Positions 1-13,420 of a stretch of 64,000 bases of DNA are shown here, one piece after another (within the stretch, counting starts at the first letter, position 1; each line of letters starts with the position of its first letter). Under the pieces are notes generated by a model. The model was given only the letters and a program-made list of their open reading frames with translations, was not told the DNA's origin and did not search any database. The stretch spans positions 21,576,672-21,640,671 of the forward strand of contig OW203721.1 in NCBI GenBank assembly GCA_934045075.1, read 5' to 3'. The position numbers and the translations under genes are program-made. This stretch comes from Yponomeuta sedellus (taxonomy: Eukaryota > Arthropoda > Insecta > Lepidoptera > Yponomeutidae).

Positions 1-881
1 TTCTACCGAAGCTATAAGAGTGCCAATTGTACACATTTTTTTAGATATAATTGTAATGGATTACAAGGAATCATCGTGATTCTGGTTGCGCAAAAAATAT
101 AGTCAATCTCTATTTAACAATCTTTCATGATCACCATAAATTATTAACTTTATTCTGCAATCACTTACGTGAAGTTATGTCTCAAAAGTCCGAGTTTCTC
201 TCTTATTTAAAGAGATCAATCATGGCGAGTAGAAAAGATATCTTTCTAAAAAAATTACATGAAAAAAGTTATTGCTGTATTCTATAATTGTATCTTACTG
301 GTGTCTATACGTTCACCCTGTGAAAGTCAGATGTACCTACTCGTAAACGGTCTAAGTAGTAAGTGGATTAATACTTATTAAAAACTTAACTAATTTTATC
401 TTATCTTTAGTTTTATAAATCTTTAACCGACTTCAAAAAAGGAGAAGGTTATCAATTCGAAGCGTATATTATATATTTTTTAAGTAAAGTTTTATTTTGA
501 CAGGAATGGCCAATGTTGCCATGTTCTAGCCACAAATATTTCTACACTACTAATCTTTGACGAAATTTTTTATACATTACTTTATTCAATCCATCAATCG
601 AGCAGCCTGTATTCTTTCGCTGGATACGATCCTGTCACGGCGCGCCACTTATGTCTGTCTTCTGCAATCCTCATCCAGGCGTTGCAAACAGTCTGCCTCA
701 TACCGTCGAAGAAAGAGTACAGAAATTCTTCTAGACGGACAATTACTGGGTCATCTCGATCATTATTAGAGAAATTAATGTATTAATTTTGGACAATGGT
801 TCTGCCTACTGGCCGGGGGCGCCTGCTTAATTGATCACGTTAAATCTGTGGAAATCTCGTTGCCCAATGCGCGGCCGGCCT
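1..881. other. gene-free AT-rich stretch
   Basis: No coding frame, RNA gene or recognisable repeat over most of this stretch. Near 425-440 lies ACCGACTTCAAAAAAGGAG, a motif I recall as common in lepidopteran interspersed repeats; a related ACCGACTTCAAA occurs near 26227. The short open frame at 557-769 resembles nothing I know. Confidence 0.5.
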
Positions 882-1243
882 TTAAGGCGCTTAGGGGTGC
901 TTACTAGCGCCACCGATGGAATTAAAAGCATAACTGGTTTTATAATATTATTATGTTTTCTTCAAAAAGCTAAGATTTAAAAATTTTAAATACTGATATA
1001 ACTATTTTCAGAACTATCTAAAACCGAGGATAAACAACCTAGGACTTTTATAGTTTTCTGACAAAAACAACCGTTTTTAGCGGAAATCGATTCAATTACT
1101 AGGATGTTGACAATACGTTTTAGCCTGTATGTTATAAAAATTGTTATCGCAAATATTAATAATGTTGGAAGAAAATGCATTATAAAACAATTTATGATTT
1201 TTATTCCATTGGTGGTGCTAGGTAGCAACCCTAAACGCCTTAA
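882..1243. mobile_element. TTAA-flanked foldback MITE
   Basis: A 362-bp element bounded on both sides by TTAA. The left end begins TTAAGGCGCTTAGGGG and the right end, read in reverse complement, begins TTAAGGCGTTTAGGG. The inverted similarity runs about 60 bp inward through the TAGCGCCACC region. No coding sequence. TTAA target duplication is the signature of piggyBac-type transposases, so this is probably a non-autonomous derivative; the parent transposase is not in the window. A related copy lies at 8042-9092. Confidence 0.6.
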
Positions 1244-1449
1244 GCTCAAGCTCAAAGGGAAATAAAAAGATATTTCCATTGCAAATTAAAGCAAGTTTGA
1301 TTTTGATCGCTACTTCGGGGAAGAAGTCGATCAGCCATCTCACTCAGCTGGGTCACTAACAAAATACGACGGAAGCGCTGAGATAAAAACAATTTGGGTT
1401 ACGGTATTTTCATTATTATTTATGAGATACTTTATTTTGTCTCGGTTCA

Positions 1450-1795
1450 TATCAACCCTTGTACGTCCCCACTGCTAGGGCACGGGTCTCTTCCTGCATC
1501 GCTGAAGGGTTTGGCCAAATCCGGGTTGGTGGAGGATTGTAAGACAGTGATGGGCCTTACAGTCCGAAGATATCAAGCCGCCCATAAGGCCTCTGATATA
1601 GCTTCACTACTGCCATTGCATGACAGCCGGCTCCAGCCGATTAGCGTGCCTTGTGAAGCACGGAATCTCTCGGAATAAATGCCACTAGCGGTAGTCACGG
1701 GACGGTCACCCATCCTGCATAAGACCGCACCTGTGGTTGCTTAACTTAAGTGATTGATTCCAATCACTCAGTTCGACTAGGCCACGAGCGTTTCT
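1450..1795 (-). mobile_element. 5S-SINE, near full length
   Basis: The minus-strand head (about 1700-1790) carries AGTTAAGCAACC and GGATGGGTGACCG with 31 nt between their starts, the same spacing as the A box and C box of the 5S rRNA internal promoter. The body includes GTGCCTTGTGAAGCACGG. The 3' end faces left, with the AGTGGGGACGTACAAGGGTTGATATG-type terminus split here by small changes. A promoter of this kind would be read by TFIIIA, TFIIIC and Pol III. Non-coding; open frames through it are incidental. Confidence 0.75.
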
Positions 1796-1821
1796 AAATT
1801 ATCTAATACATAAAAAATAAA

Positions 1822-1912
1822 ACCAGGACTTGGCCCCCGTGGTGGAGTATCACCTTTCTGCGATGCGGGAAGAGACCTGTGTCCCAGCAGTGGTGATATA
1901 CAAAGGTTGATA
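1822..1912 (+). mobile_element. 5S-SINE 3' fragment
   Basis: Matches the last 90 bp of the family (GGACTTGGCCCCCGTGGTGG through CAGCAGTGGTGATATACAAA, broken here by substitutions). 5' truncated. It lies in the opposite orientation to the copy just upstream, so the two 5' ends face each other. Confidence 0.65.
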
Positions 1913-2040
1913 TCAACATAATTTATCGCCATAGGTTTCAAGATTAAAATAATGCCAAATGCTTTTAAGGATTGCAATTGACATATTTTCAATAGACTAT
2001 GGATTCGAACCAACGGTTGCGTAGTGTTAATTTGTATTAG

Positions 2041-2220
2041 CAATACAACTCGCTAATGGCACAAAAAAAATGTGATTTCCTCAGAAACGTGAGTCTAAGG
2101 TGTTCACATAACTCCACACCTGAAATCGCTAGTCTACTGTAGGTACGCGTGCCGATTAATCTCATACTCTCTCTCTCTCTGGGAGAACTCCTGAGTCCTA
2201 CAGTGGGACGTATCATCAGC
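2041..2220 (+). mobile_element. T1 SINE body and 3' end
   Basis: Contains the body segment GAGTCTAAGGTGTTCACA, a (CT)n run, and the 3' end CCTACAGTGGGACGTAT followed by a CATCAG triplet tail. The same 3' end occurs near 58660. The tRNA-like head is missing, so the copy is 5' truncated. Confidence 0.5.
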
Positions 2221-2345
2221 ATCAGCTACTTGACGCCCACTGCAGGATAGGCCTCCCTCATAGTTTTCCAAGCCTCACGGCCTTATGCCGTCCGCATCCA
2301 GTGAATCCCCGCCACCGTAACCAGGTCGTCAGGCATTTCATTTGG
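2214..2345 (-). pseudogene. LINE C-terminal fragment (RTE-like)
   Basis: Read on the minus strand this stretch aligns with 41640-41800. Both carry the remains of a reverse-transcriptase C-terminal tail (a W..D....VAGR.WM pattern) and a 3' end GGCCTATCCTGCAGTGGGCG with a GAT-type triplet tail. 5' truncated and out of frame; no domain survives. The assignment to an RTE-like tail rests on pattern memory only. Confidence 0.4.
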
Positions 2346-2875
2346 CAGGCCATTTAAAGTTATTAATGGCAATCATGGAATCTTATACGTATAGGTGGTA
2401 TCTAACGATTTAAGAGGACTTGAGAAAAGATGGTCCGAGTGAAGTTTTTTTGCCCGCTGCCTTTTTCTCCACTACACTACGGCCCGAAGGCAGCGGATTT
2501 CACTTTCATGTTTTATTTATTTCCACACAGCTTACTATTTTTACAGGGTATAGCCCTAATGCAATAGTGAAGACACACAAAACAAGAACAACATAACCTT
2601 AACATATAACATTTACATACTGGCACATACATTGCTTCCGGCCCCACGCCAGGATACCCCGTGTCGCGGAAACCAGAAACCACGACCTCACAAACATGTA
2701 AATATCCAAGACCTCCCGGGACCTCTTGCATGGTAGGCAGATTCGCCACCACTGCGCCACAGAGGTCGCCAAAATATAGGAAGAATAAGAAATTGTTATT
2801 TACATTGTACTTTGACATTCAGCAAACAGAATGTAAATTCTTTACGTTGAAATAAATTGAATTGAATTGAATTTG
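2346..2875 (+). mobile_element. LINE 3' UTR with (TTGAA)n tail, interrupted
   Basis: Segment 2346-2513 (TTAAGAGGACTTGAGAAAAG and CACTACGGCCCGAAGGC) is a direct match to 56010-56180. In that copy the 3' end continues directly into AATAAATTGAATTGAATT. Here the tail sits at 2848-2872 and the roughly 330 bp between (2514-2845) looks like an insertion. No coding sequence is recognised in the insert. Confidence 0.55.
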
Positions 2876-3344
2876 GCAGAGGGCCTACGCTGCGTCGTCC
2901 GGTCCGTGGTCGCCAGGTCGGTACTTTTTCGTCCCAACGGCCATCAGTTCTTCGAGCTGAGTGGCGTGTAGGGACTGCGTTATTTGAGAAAAGTAGCCAT
3001 TCTAGAATGGCGATGCATTCTTTCGGTGGTCCTAGTATAGATGCTCTTCTGTTTCATTAGAGTTTCAGTTTCGTCCTCACGTAAAATGCAAATCCAAGGC
3101 CGCGGGCAATAAAGTGGGCAAAGTCGACGCACCCCGCGCTCACCGCGACTTCTTAAGAGTCTCCTTCAAGGAGCAATTTTCATACAAACGTGGTTTTACA
3201 GTTATATTATTAAACGGGTCTAGTCGCGAATCATTAATATCCGTTTAATACTCGTATATAACTGTATGAGTATCGCGAATAATTAAGAAATACAAACGTG
3301 GTTTTTATTTACAAACGCCATGCCGGATTGTGATGACACTTTCG
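2876..3344. other. unassigned sequence
   Basis: Moderately GC-rich at its left end, AT-rich at its right end. No recognisable gene or repeat. Confidence 0.4.
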
Positions 3345-3562
3345 ATATCAATCCTTGTATGTCGCCACTGCTGGGCGAGGGTCTCTTCCTGTATCGCAGG
3401 AAGGTTAGGCCATACTCCACCTCGGGGGCCGAGTCCGAGTTCCTGGACGATTGTAAGAAAGTGGCGGGCCTTACTGTCAGAATTTATCAAGCCTCCCATA
3501 AGGCCTCTGACATGACTTAACGACTGCCATTGCATGACAACTGGCACTAAAGGCTTAACGTA
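3345..3562 (-). mobile_element. 5S-SINE, head missing
   Basis: Minus-strand copy covering the body and 3' end (CCACTGCTGGGCGAGGGTCT in plus orientation). It stops in the TTAACG region, so the 5S-like head is missing. Confidence 0.65.
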
Positions 3563-3711
3563 ACGACACTTTACCATTTTTTTTTGTCTTCATGGCTCTT
3601 TCTGAAAATCTGCGTCGACCGGTGTCGCATGCATCTCCTGGCGGCATATTGCAGCGTGGGTCTATTAGCCGGGCCGTTATGTTTTAATATGTATTATAGC
3701 GCATTCTATTT

Positions 3712-4025
3712 ACGTCCCACTGGAGGGCACAGGCCTTCTCTCAGTGACAGAGTATGGGCTTAGTCACCACGCGTGCCCACTGCGGATTGGCAATTTCAAG
3801 CACTTTTGAGTATGAATACCTTAGATACTGAGGTGGATACCACGTTTTCCTTCATGGTTAGCAAGTGATATTTCTACTTATCTTTGCGTATGTAACTACG
3901 TAACTAATCTTTAGTGTATGTACTCGTAACTTAAAAAACAATGTCGTTGGTACATGCCGGGGTTCGAACGCAGGCTTCCGGAATGAGAAACCGACGTTCT
4001 ACTGTTTCACTACCACCGGGCTTAA
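3712..4025 (-). mobile_element. T1 SINE, full length with tRNA-like head
   Basis: On the minus strand it starts GCCCGGTGGTAGTGAAACAG (A-box-like) and has GCGTTCGAACCCCGGCA (B-box-like) about 50 nt on. An AT-rich body follows, and the 3' end reads CTGTGCCCTCCAGTGGGACG. About 310 bp. The two boxes are a type 2 Pol III promoter, so this is a tRNA-derived SINE and not a tRNA gene. Confidence 0.65.
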
Positions 4026-4289
4026 TAACAGATTAAAAATGATATTTAGACATAACAAGACATATTTAGACATAAGACATTACATAAAAACTATTTACGG
4101 GGCTATAATTTTCCTTTTGCTTCCAGGCACGACAAGCCCTTCGTGCCGGCTGTCATGTAATTATTATTATATTATTATATATTTTTATTTCAGATAAATG
4201 GCATCCATATTATGTTAGTATGTATGTATATTGTATAATAGTAAAATTATATCTTATTTTAAGTGTTAGTAAAGTAAATCATGGTGTAT

Positions 4290-4335
4290 TCTTTTTCTGG
4301 CTGTGCAATAAAGTGTTCTCTATCTATCTAAAGGT
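4290..4335 (+). mobile_element. LINE 3' end with short (CTAT) tail
   Basis: TGCAATAAAGTGTTCTC followed by three CTAT units, which is the same terminus that precedes the giant array at 9579. A length baseline for the tail of that family. Confidence 0.6.
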
Positions 4336-4459
4336 ATACGTACTACAAATCATTATCAGTGCTGCCTTATCCCATGGGAGACAAAGCATCGGGTTATATA
4401 GGAACAGTCTAAGCTACCCGCTATCATGCCAAGAACGCTGCTGGGGCTGCCACGAATCC

Positions 4460-4636
4460 GAATGGCAGTCGTTATTCCACGTCAGACGCTTTGTGGGCGG
4501 CTTGATAACTTCTGACATTAAGTCCCGCCACTGTTTTACAATCCTCCACGATCCCGGACCAGTCTACCGCGGTGGTGGAGGCCTAGCCTTCCTGCGAGAA
4601 CCGTGCCCCAGCAGTGGGGACATATAAAGGGTTGAT
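4460..4636 (+). mobile_element. 5S-SINE fragment
   Basis: Body and 3' end (GGCGGCTTGATAACTTCTGA; CCCCAGCAGTGGGGACATA). Head missing. Confidence 0.6.
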
Positions 4637-4775
4637 GCCAGGTGACTTTAGTTTTTATAAGTTTATTTCCAATCCGAAGCACGACCAAACCACAAGTTGT
4701 GTCCTATAAAAGTGATGGCAAAGTTCCATCGCGATCGATGTCGTTTGAAAGTAAAAACCAAACTATGTACGAGTA

Positions 4776-4960
4776 AAAAGATAAGGATAAAAAAGATAAA
4801 AGATAATTTATTCAAGAAACATTTTATAATGACCCTATCTCTAAGGCAGTGATACCTACGAGTATGTTTCAGTGTGTGTAAGTATGCACGGGAATTGTTC
4901 CTTGAGGAGCCGCCTTAAGTAATAACGCTTATCCTTGTACCGTCGCTTTACATTGGCTTT
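4776..4960 (-). mobile_element. LINE 3' end, minus strand
   Basis: Read on the minus strand, a 3' UTR ends TTGAATAAATTATCTTTTAT and runs into irregular TATC and TTTATC units. Typical of CR1/Jockey-type 3' ends with microsatellite tails. No coding sequence retained. Confidence 0.45.
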
Positions 4961-5004
4961 TTGTACTCGCACAGTGACATTTCGTTGACTAATGACTCGG
5001 ACGG

Positions 5005-5285
5005 AAGAGCGGCGGCAGCGGAGCGGTAGAATGCCGGCTTCTCAATCGGGAGGTTGTGGGTTCGAATCCCGGCATTGACCAATGATTTTGTTTTCTAAGT
5101 TATGTTCGTTTGTAAAGTTATAGCAATACCACTTGCTGATGGTGACGGAAAACAGTGAGGAAACCCTAATGTCTGAAGTGTTAACATACAGCAGACCTTC
5201 CTACGTACAATGGCCCAACTATGAGGCTCAGTGCGGAAATCTCAGGTCTAACTGACAAGACTCGAAAGGGGAGCCTGATCTAAGG
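5005..5285 (+). mobile_element. T1 SINE, sense copy
   Basis: tRNA-like head with GGAGCGGTAGAATGCCGG (A box region) and GGGTTCGAATCCCGGCA (B box). The body contains the AGCAATACCACTTGCTGATGG segment split by substitutions, matching 2041-2220. It does not match a functional tRNA cloverleaf. Confidence 0.6.
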
Positions 5286-5340
5286 ATATTATTTCTGATA
5301 TGATTTTTTAACTTTTAACTTTTTAACTTTTGGTGTAGTT

Positions 5341-5690
5341 GAAGCGCTCATGGTCTCTAGCGGAACCGAGTGATGGGAATCAATCACTTGAGTAAAGCAA
5401 CAACAGGCGCGGTCAAGTGTAGGATGGGTAAACGTCTCTCGTGACTATGCACCCCTAGTGGCATTTTTACCGAGCGCTTCCGTGCTTGCCAAGGCTCGCT
5501 AAACAGTTGGTGCCGGCTGTCATGTAATGTCAGAGGCCCTGTGGCGTCTTCATGACATCTGACAGTAAGGCCCGCCACTGTCTTACAATCCTCCACCAAC
5601 CCGGACTTGGCCCTTGGACCTTCCTGCTATGCAGGAAGAGACCCCTGCCCCAGCAGTAGGAGCATACAAGAATTGATCTGGACTTCGTGT
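5341..5690 (+). mobile_element. 5S-SINE, full length
   Basis: The head (5341-5470) has AGTAAAGCAACA and GGATGGGTAAACG with starts 31 nt apart, so the 5S spacing holds although the C box has mutated. Body CGAGCGCTTCCGTGCTTGCC. 3' end CAGCAGTAGGAGCATACAAG. Clearly aged. Confidence 0.7.
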
Positions 5691-5845
5691 ACGATGACTT
5701 AGATCGCGCGATTTTTTTTTTATTCTGTATAAGGTCCTGCCACTATTTATTCTGTGGCAACCTTTAGTTCAATATAAGTAAAATTATGATTAGTAATTTT
5801 TTGTTACAAAAAAAGGTCCTAGTATATAATTAATCTAATGGGTTT

Positions 5846-6000
5846 AAGGATTTTTTTCTTTTTTTCCTTTCCCTTTTTTTTCTTTTCTCTTTCCTTTTCT
5901 TTTTCTTTGTCTTGCCTTTCCTTGTCTTTCTTTTCTTTCTTTTTTTTCTTTCTCTTTTCTCTCTTTCTTTTTTTTTCTTCCTTTTCTCTTTTATTTATCT
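5846..6000. repeat. polypyrimidine tract
   Basis: About 155 bp of almost pure C/T on the plus strand, built from irregular CTTTT and CTTTTT units. Open frames of Phe/Ser/Leu on one strand and Lys/Glu/Arg on the other are composition artefacts. Such tracts can adopt triplex (H-DNA) forms; that is general knowledge, not shown here. Confidence 0.85.
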
Positions 6001-6189
6001 TTAAGACCCATTTACAATACAAATTTAATAAAAAAGTGTTTTCCCCCGACGCCTTATCTCTGTCTACTCCGACGAGTAGTCACAAGCAAGGCGCCGGGGT
6101 ACAAGATAAGTAATTAATATTTAAATCATTATAGTAACATTTAAAATCGCTCGATTTATTGCCTTCAGGGGCTGCAGGGTGTAACACTG

Positions 6190-6445
6190 GCGTCGATGAT
6201 TTTTTTTTTTTATATTATGTAGCCTCCATAATAGGGCAAAGGCCTGCCCCCTTTTAGACCATGATTCTCGGTCATTTGCCACCTTTGACCACACCGGCGA
6301 GAATTGGTCGAGATCTTCCCGCCATCGTCTTCTCGGCCGCCCCCGTTTGCGATTACCGCCGCGTGTTACCCACTCGGTGGCCAGTCCCACCTATTCGGGT
6401 GAATGCGGCTTTCTCGGCTGGCGCAGTTCCACAATATCTTTTTTA
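6190..6445 (-). pseudogene. LINE reverse-transcriptase C-terminal tail
   Basis: On the minus strand the residues TRGGNRKRGRPRRRWREDL, then VANDRESWSKRGQAFALLW, match the well-known C-terminal tail of insect RTE-like/Jockey-like LINE polyproteins: a basic G-R-P-x-x-R-W box, a D-R-x-x-W box and then a 3' end derived from the codons. The reverse-transcriptase domain is absent, so this is a 5'-truncated insertion. The 3' UTR starts near 6200, with poly-A/T between 6190 and 6210. Confidence 0.6.
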
Positions 6446-6967
6446 CAGATCAAATTTGCTAACGGTGAGTACAGGTCATAGGTCGAAATCACTATTGCCA
6501 TGACTGAGAGACTATCGATTATATTATCACGACCGAGAGTATTTGCAAAAAGTGTCTATACAATCTCACGATCACGTAGACAGTGATTTTTACAACACAC
6601 GCCAAAGAAACGGCCGTGAACCTCAAGCGAAAAATCAAATTTAGGACCAGGTTCTTTCTGACTATGTTTTTTTTCTTTGGTCTAGTTAGCCATCATGATT
6701 GAGATATTACAAATTAAAAGTGGTTCATAAGCGCCAGACACTGTTTGCAAATACGATCTATGAAAGAAGATATGTTGGCGCTAGTTACTCATTCAGATAA
6801 GAAATCAAAGAAATATATCGAAACTGTTTTGTTAGGGCAGTCATGTAATTGGAGACATTGTTTCAATCTCTCCTACAATGGCTCAAACAAAGAGAAAATG
6901 TTTCGTGAAGTAATAATGTGCAATGAAAAAATGTTTTGATTTCATTACTCTCTAATGAAATCCTGTT
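6446..6967. other. unassigned AT-rich sequence
   Basis: No gene, repeat or structure recognised. Confidence 0.4.
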
Positions 6968-7321
6968 AAACATCAGCCCATTATGTCCCCACCGATGGGC
7001 ACGGGTCTCTCTTCCCTTATGAAGGTATAGGCCATACTCTACCACGGGAGCTAAGTCCGGATTGGTAGAGACTAGTGGCTGGTCTTACTGTCAGAAGTTT
7101 TTCAAGCCGCCCTAACGCCTCCGACTTGGATTAACGACCGCCATCTATCAAAGGCAGCCGGCACCAACAACTTAGCGTGCCTTGGGAAGCACGGAACCGC
7201 TCGGAAAAATGCCACTAGCATTAGTCGTAGACGGTCACCCATCTATGCACTGAACGCGCCCTATGTTGCTTGACCTTCGTGATCGTGTAAGATCACTCAG
7301 GCAGCCGAGGCTACGATCGAT
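6968..7321 (-). mobile_element. 5S-SINE, subfamily B (most 5S-like)
   Basis: On the minus strand the head reads GATCACGAAGGTCAAGCAAC, then GGGCGCGTTCAGTGCATAG and ATGGGTGACCG. This is close to the central part of eukaryotic 5S rRNA, and the A-to-C box spacing is again 31 nt. The body and 3' end are shared with the other copies but diverged (CCACCGATGGGCACGGG on the plus strand). A sister copy lies at 33692-34003. Confidence 0.75.
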
Positions 7322-7732
7322 GCATAAAACATAAATAACCGTGCTTATTTTTTTCCTTTACAAATACTTTTCAACATGTAAGTCCTGTCGAAAAGCAGGT
7401 AATTCCAATCACGTGGTACAATAACGCGCTATGCAAATTAGGCTGAAACTACGAGGTCAAATCTTTAGTATAACGCTTTATAGTTTGTAAAACGTTTATC
7501 GATATTTGTGTTGCTTCGAAAAATAAGGTATTTTTATACGTCTACACTCTTATTATGGATAACTTTTGGAATGCAATAAAACTAAATAATATAGGTTATT
7601 ATTATTATCACTTAAAACAAATGTAAAAATAGAAAAAAAAAATTATATTTATTTATTGTATTTTTCCGAGGACGTATATCAACGTTTTCTTTGGTACAAA
7701 ACAAATATGTACTATAGTATCTACATTTATAC
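7322..7732. other. unassigned AT-rich sequence
   Basis: Nothing recognised. Confidence 0.4.
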
Positions 7733-7940
7733 GAGCGCTGCCGTGCTTCGCAAGTCACGTTAAGCCGTTGGTGCCGGCTGTCATGTAATGGCAGTCGTGA
7801 AGCTATGTCAAAGGCATGAAGGCCTTACAATCCTCCACCAACCCGGACTTGGCCCCCGTGGTGGAGTATGGCCTAACCTTCCTGCGATGCAGGAAGAGAC
7901 CCGCGCCCCAGCAGTGGGGACATAAAAGAGTTGATAGCGA
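7733..7940 (+). mobile_element. 5S-SINE, head missing
   Basis: Starts at GAGCGCTGCCGTGCTTCGC and ends CCCCAGCAGTGGGGACATA plus AAGAGTTGATAGCGAT. The 3' portion is well preserved. Confidence 0.7.
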
Positions 7941-8244
7941 TAGCGATCTACTTTTAATGCAAGTTCCTCATTCAGCCGCTAGAACCGAGAGCACGACTAG
8001 TCATTTCTGACGCAAGTATAGGCACGTCTTAAGTATCGTTCTTAAGGTGCTTGGGGGTGTTAACTTGTAACGGTGCAAACCTCTTTTCACTATTTTTTAT
8101 AATTTTTTTCTATCGTTTTCGAAAATTTAAAATTATGCTAAATTTATTTGAGATTTCCCTCATTTTTAGCATTACTACTTTACATCTCGACTAGATCTGA
8201 CTATTTTTCGCTGAGGACAATTTTAAAAAACCTATTAGAGGCCA

Positions 8245-8813
8245 CGTATTATACACAAGTTATGGCTTTTTTTCCATTGGCGGCGTTTGTTATGTCTTTT
8301 AATAATAATACAACTGGAACGACTTCAACTTCGTGGTTTATTTATACTGTTTTATTTATAATAAAAATGGAAAACTGGATAAAAAGGGAATAAGCAGGTA
8401 AAAATATTGGCACGGTTAGCCAGAGGTCGCGGGTTCGAGTCCCGGCTTGGGTGGCATTTTTAGCCTATAAATAGGTTTTATTTAAAGTTGTCCTTAGCGC
8501 GTATTAAAAAAAAAAAAAAAGAACAATTTTACCTGCTTATTCCCTTTTTATCCAGTTTTCCGTTTTTATTTTATTGTTTATTGGAAAACCAACAGCTTAT
8601 ACAAGAGGCATTTTTACATAGAATAAGATGAATTAGATTTAAAGCCAATAACAGGTTTTCGCTGACAATCAGAATAACATTAGAATTTACATAACAAAAC
8701 AAATAAAACAGTATAAATAAACCACGAAGTTGAAGTCGTTCCAGTTGTATTATTATTAAAAGACATAACAAACGCCGCCAATGGAAAAAAAATCATAACT
8801 TGTGTATAATACG
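8245..8813. repeat. long inverted repeat with SINE in its loop
   Basis: Left arm 8245-8404 begins CGTATTATACACAAGTTATG; the right arm ends with its complement at 8813. The right arm carries about 105 extra bp (roughly 8580-8690). The inner part of the arms includes AACTGGATAAAAAGGGAAT and its complement. A half-copy of the same sequence family lies at 44597-44812. Confidence 0.75.
8407..8512 (+). mobile_element. MIDT fragment
   Basis: Begins inside the tRNA-like anticodon arm (GGCACGGTTAGCCAGAGG), has the B box GGGTTCGAGTCCC, then the tail AGCCTATAAATAGG and GTCCTTAGCGCGTATTAAAA. It contains both MIDT 3' segments in direct order. Confidence 0.7.
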
Positions 8814-9092
8814 TTTTAATTTAAAAGTGAAAATGAGAAATCTTAACAACATACAGTCTAGAACCTAGAATCAACAACCAAGGACTTTTATCAGTTTCCG
8901 CCAAAAAAGGCCGCTTTAGCGGAAATCGATTAAAATTCTAATCAATTGATCATAGATTCTAGACTGTAAGTTCTAAAAATAGTTATCACAGGTTGTTAAG
9001 ATTTCTCATATTCACTTTTACATAAAAACGTATCATAAAACAAGTTAGGATTTTTTTTCTATTGGTGGCGCTAGCGCCCCGAAACGCCTTAA

Positions 9093-9499
9093 TACAAACG
9101 CTCGTTATGTGCACAAGCCTTTACATTGTATAGATGGACATTTAGCAAATCGCCTCCTAGTCGCTCGTAAAATACACGAGCAATAAATGTCGAGCGCAAA
9201 CAGCCAAGTTTTACAGCACAAAAGTTCACAGGCTGCTGGCATAACCGACCTACTCTAGTGCCGACTATTCAGCATTTTCCTTTAATATTACGAGTATTTA
9301 CATGGCAAACATCGCCTTTCACTCTGTCGAAGGAAATGCTTAACCTGTGGAACGACAGTTTGATAGTGAGTTACTGTATTTCTTAGCAAATATCCGGTAA
9401 GTACATGATCAAACGAAATGTATTGGATCTCGATCGTATATTGAGCAAAATAATGTGAAGGACAGACCTAAAAATTGGCATATTAGTATCGACAATTAA
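9093..9499. other. unassigned sequence
   Basis: No recognisable gene or repeat. Confidence 0.4.
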
Positions 9500-12237
<2,738 letters not shown>

Positions 12238-12600
12238 AACTGACTCCAATAATCGAAAGCTTCATTTAATTTTTCATTTTAAAGTCTGATGGGTTTAATA
12301 TGTATGATAAATTAGAAATTGTTAAATTAAATTATTCGAAATGCACAATACCCAGGAAATAGTTATAGTAACGTAATAGTAATAGTTATATTGAAATGAA
12401 AGAAAGAAAGAGATACGAAATGACGTGTTACTATGACGTGAAATGATGTATTACTACACGGAAAAGCTAACTCTATGTTTGTGCTAAGGTCTTATTTTAT
12501 TACACTGGTTATGAATCACCCTACCATCCTTCAAACAATACAATGACCATTCGATTTTGTTATAGAACCATTTTGTTCACGATACTTAACAATGGAAATT
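12238..12600. other. unassigned AT-rich sequence
   Basis: Contains GAAAGAAAGAAAGA near 12400 and nothing else recognised. Confidence 0.4.
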
Positions 12601-12731
12601 GCAAGACCAGCCTCTAGTCTTGCAAGCTACCACCAATCCAGATTTGGCGCCCGTGGAGTATGGCCTATACCTTCCTCAGGGAAGAGACCCGTCCCCTTCG
12701 GTAGGGACATAATGGGTTGATGATGATGATG
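12601..12731 (+). mobile_element. 5S-SINE 3' fragment with (GAT)n tail
   Basis: 3' body, then GGGACATAATGGGTTGATGA and a GAT triplet run. Shows that the family's own tail is (GAT)n. Confidence 0.6.
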
Positions 12732-12786
12732 CTGAATGGAAACAGGGCATGGATTCTGCTAACACATTGTAGTACATTGCATTTTT

Positions 12787-13020
12787 TCGAGCGCTTCCGT
12801 GCTTCGCAAGGCACGTTAAGCCGTAGGTCCCGGCTGACATGTAATGGCAGTCGTTAAGCCATGTCAGAGGCCATGGGCGGCTTGATAACTTCTGACAGTA
12901 AGACCTGCCACTGTTTTACAATCCTCCACCAATCCGGACTTGGCCCCTGTGGTGGAGTACGGCCTAACCTTCCTGCGATGTACGAAGAGACCCGTGCCAC
13001 AGCAGTGGGGACATACTAAC
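12787..13020 (+). mobile_element. 5S-SINE, head missing
   Basis: Starts CGAGCGCTTCCGTGCTTCGC, ends CACAGCAGTGGGGACATAC. Second copy in the same orientation within 200 bp. Confidence 0.7.
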
Positions 13021-13021
13021 A

Positions 13022-13390
13022 TTGGCCTTTTTTGTATCTACGCAATAAGGTGATTTATACAGAGTCCAGGGGCATCTTCACTCACACTAGATGGGTGAAA
13101 AGACCACTCGGATGCTGTATTACCTGGGACATGATTTTATAGATGGTGTAAGCTTGCATTCTAACAGCTTAGTCCGCCTAGCCCACAGGAAAGACTAGTC
13201 AATACGTGCGAAGCCAACCAAGCCGCGGGTTTCCTCACGATGTTTTCCTTCACAGTTAGCGTGTGATATTGCGACTACGAATTCGCAAATGTACGTAACT
13301 TTGAATTAAACAAAGTCTTTGGTACATGCCCGCACTGGGGATTGCATCTATGTCTCTCCATTGTTCTATCCACTGAGCTACCACCGCTAT
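13022..13390 (-). mobile_element. T3 SINE, near full length
   Basis: On the minus strand the head has GGTAGCTCAGTGGATAGAAC (A box). The body has AACATCGTGAGGAAACCCGC and CACCCATCTAGTGTGAGTG. The B box is degenerate (GATGCAATCCCC). About 365 bp. Other copies: 20815-21115, 22403-22765, 45795-46055, with head-only fragments near 22308, 50880 and 61647. Confidence 0.65.
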
Positions 13391-13420
13391 TGGGTACATA
13401 CAAGGGTTGATATCGATGTT
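13391..13420 (+). mobile_element. 5S-SINE tail scrap
   Basis: GGTACATACAAGGGTTGATA alone, immediately beside the T3 head. Confidence 0.45.

Larger units (their letters stand above)
8042..9092. mobile_element. TTAA-flanked composite foldback element
   Basis: Flanked by TTAA. The left end TTAAGGTGCTTGGGG and the right end (reverse complement) TTAAGGCGTTTCGGGG match the termini of 882-1243. Inside are two further foldbacks: arms 8245-8404 and 8526-8813, and shorter arms near 8823-8850 and 8991-9020. A MIDT fragment occupies the loop of the first. Best read as successive insertion of foldback elements into one another. No transposase. Confidence 0.55.

Noticed and set aside
5819..6113. Lys/Glu-rich and Phe/Ser-rich open frames
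   Set aside because: Composition artefact of the polypyrimidine tract.
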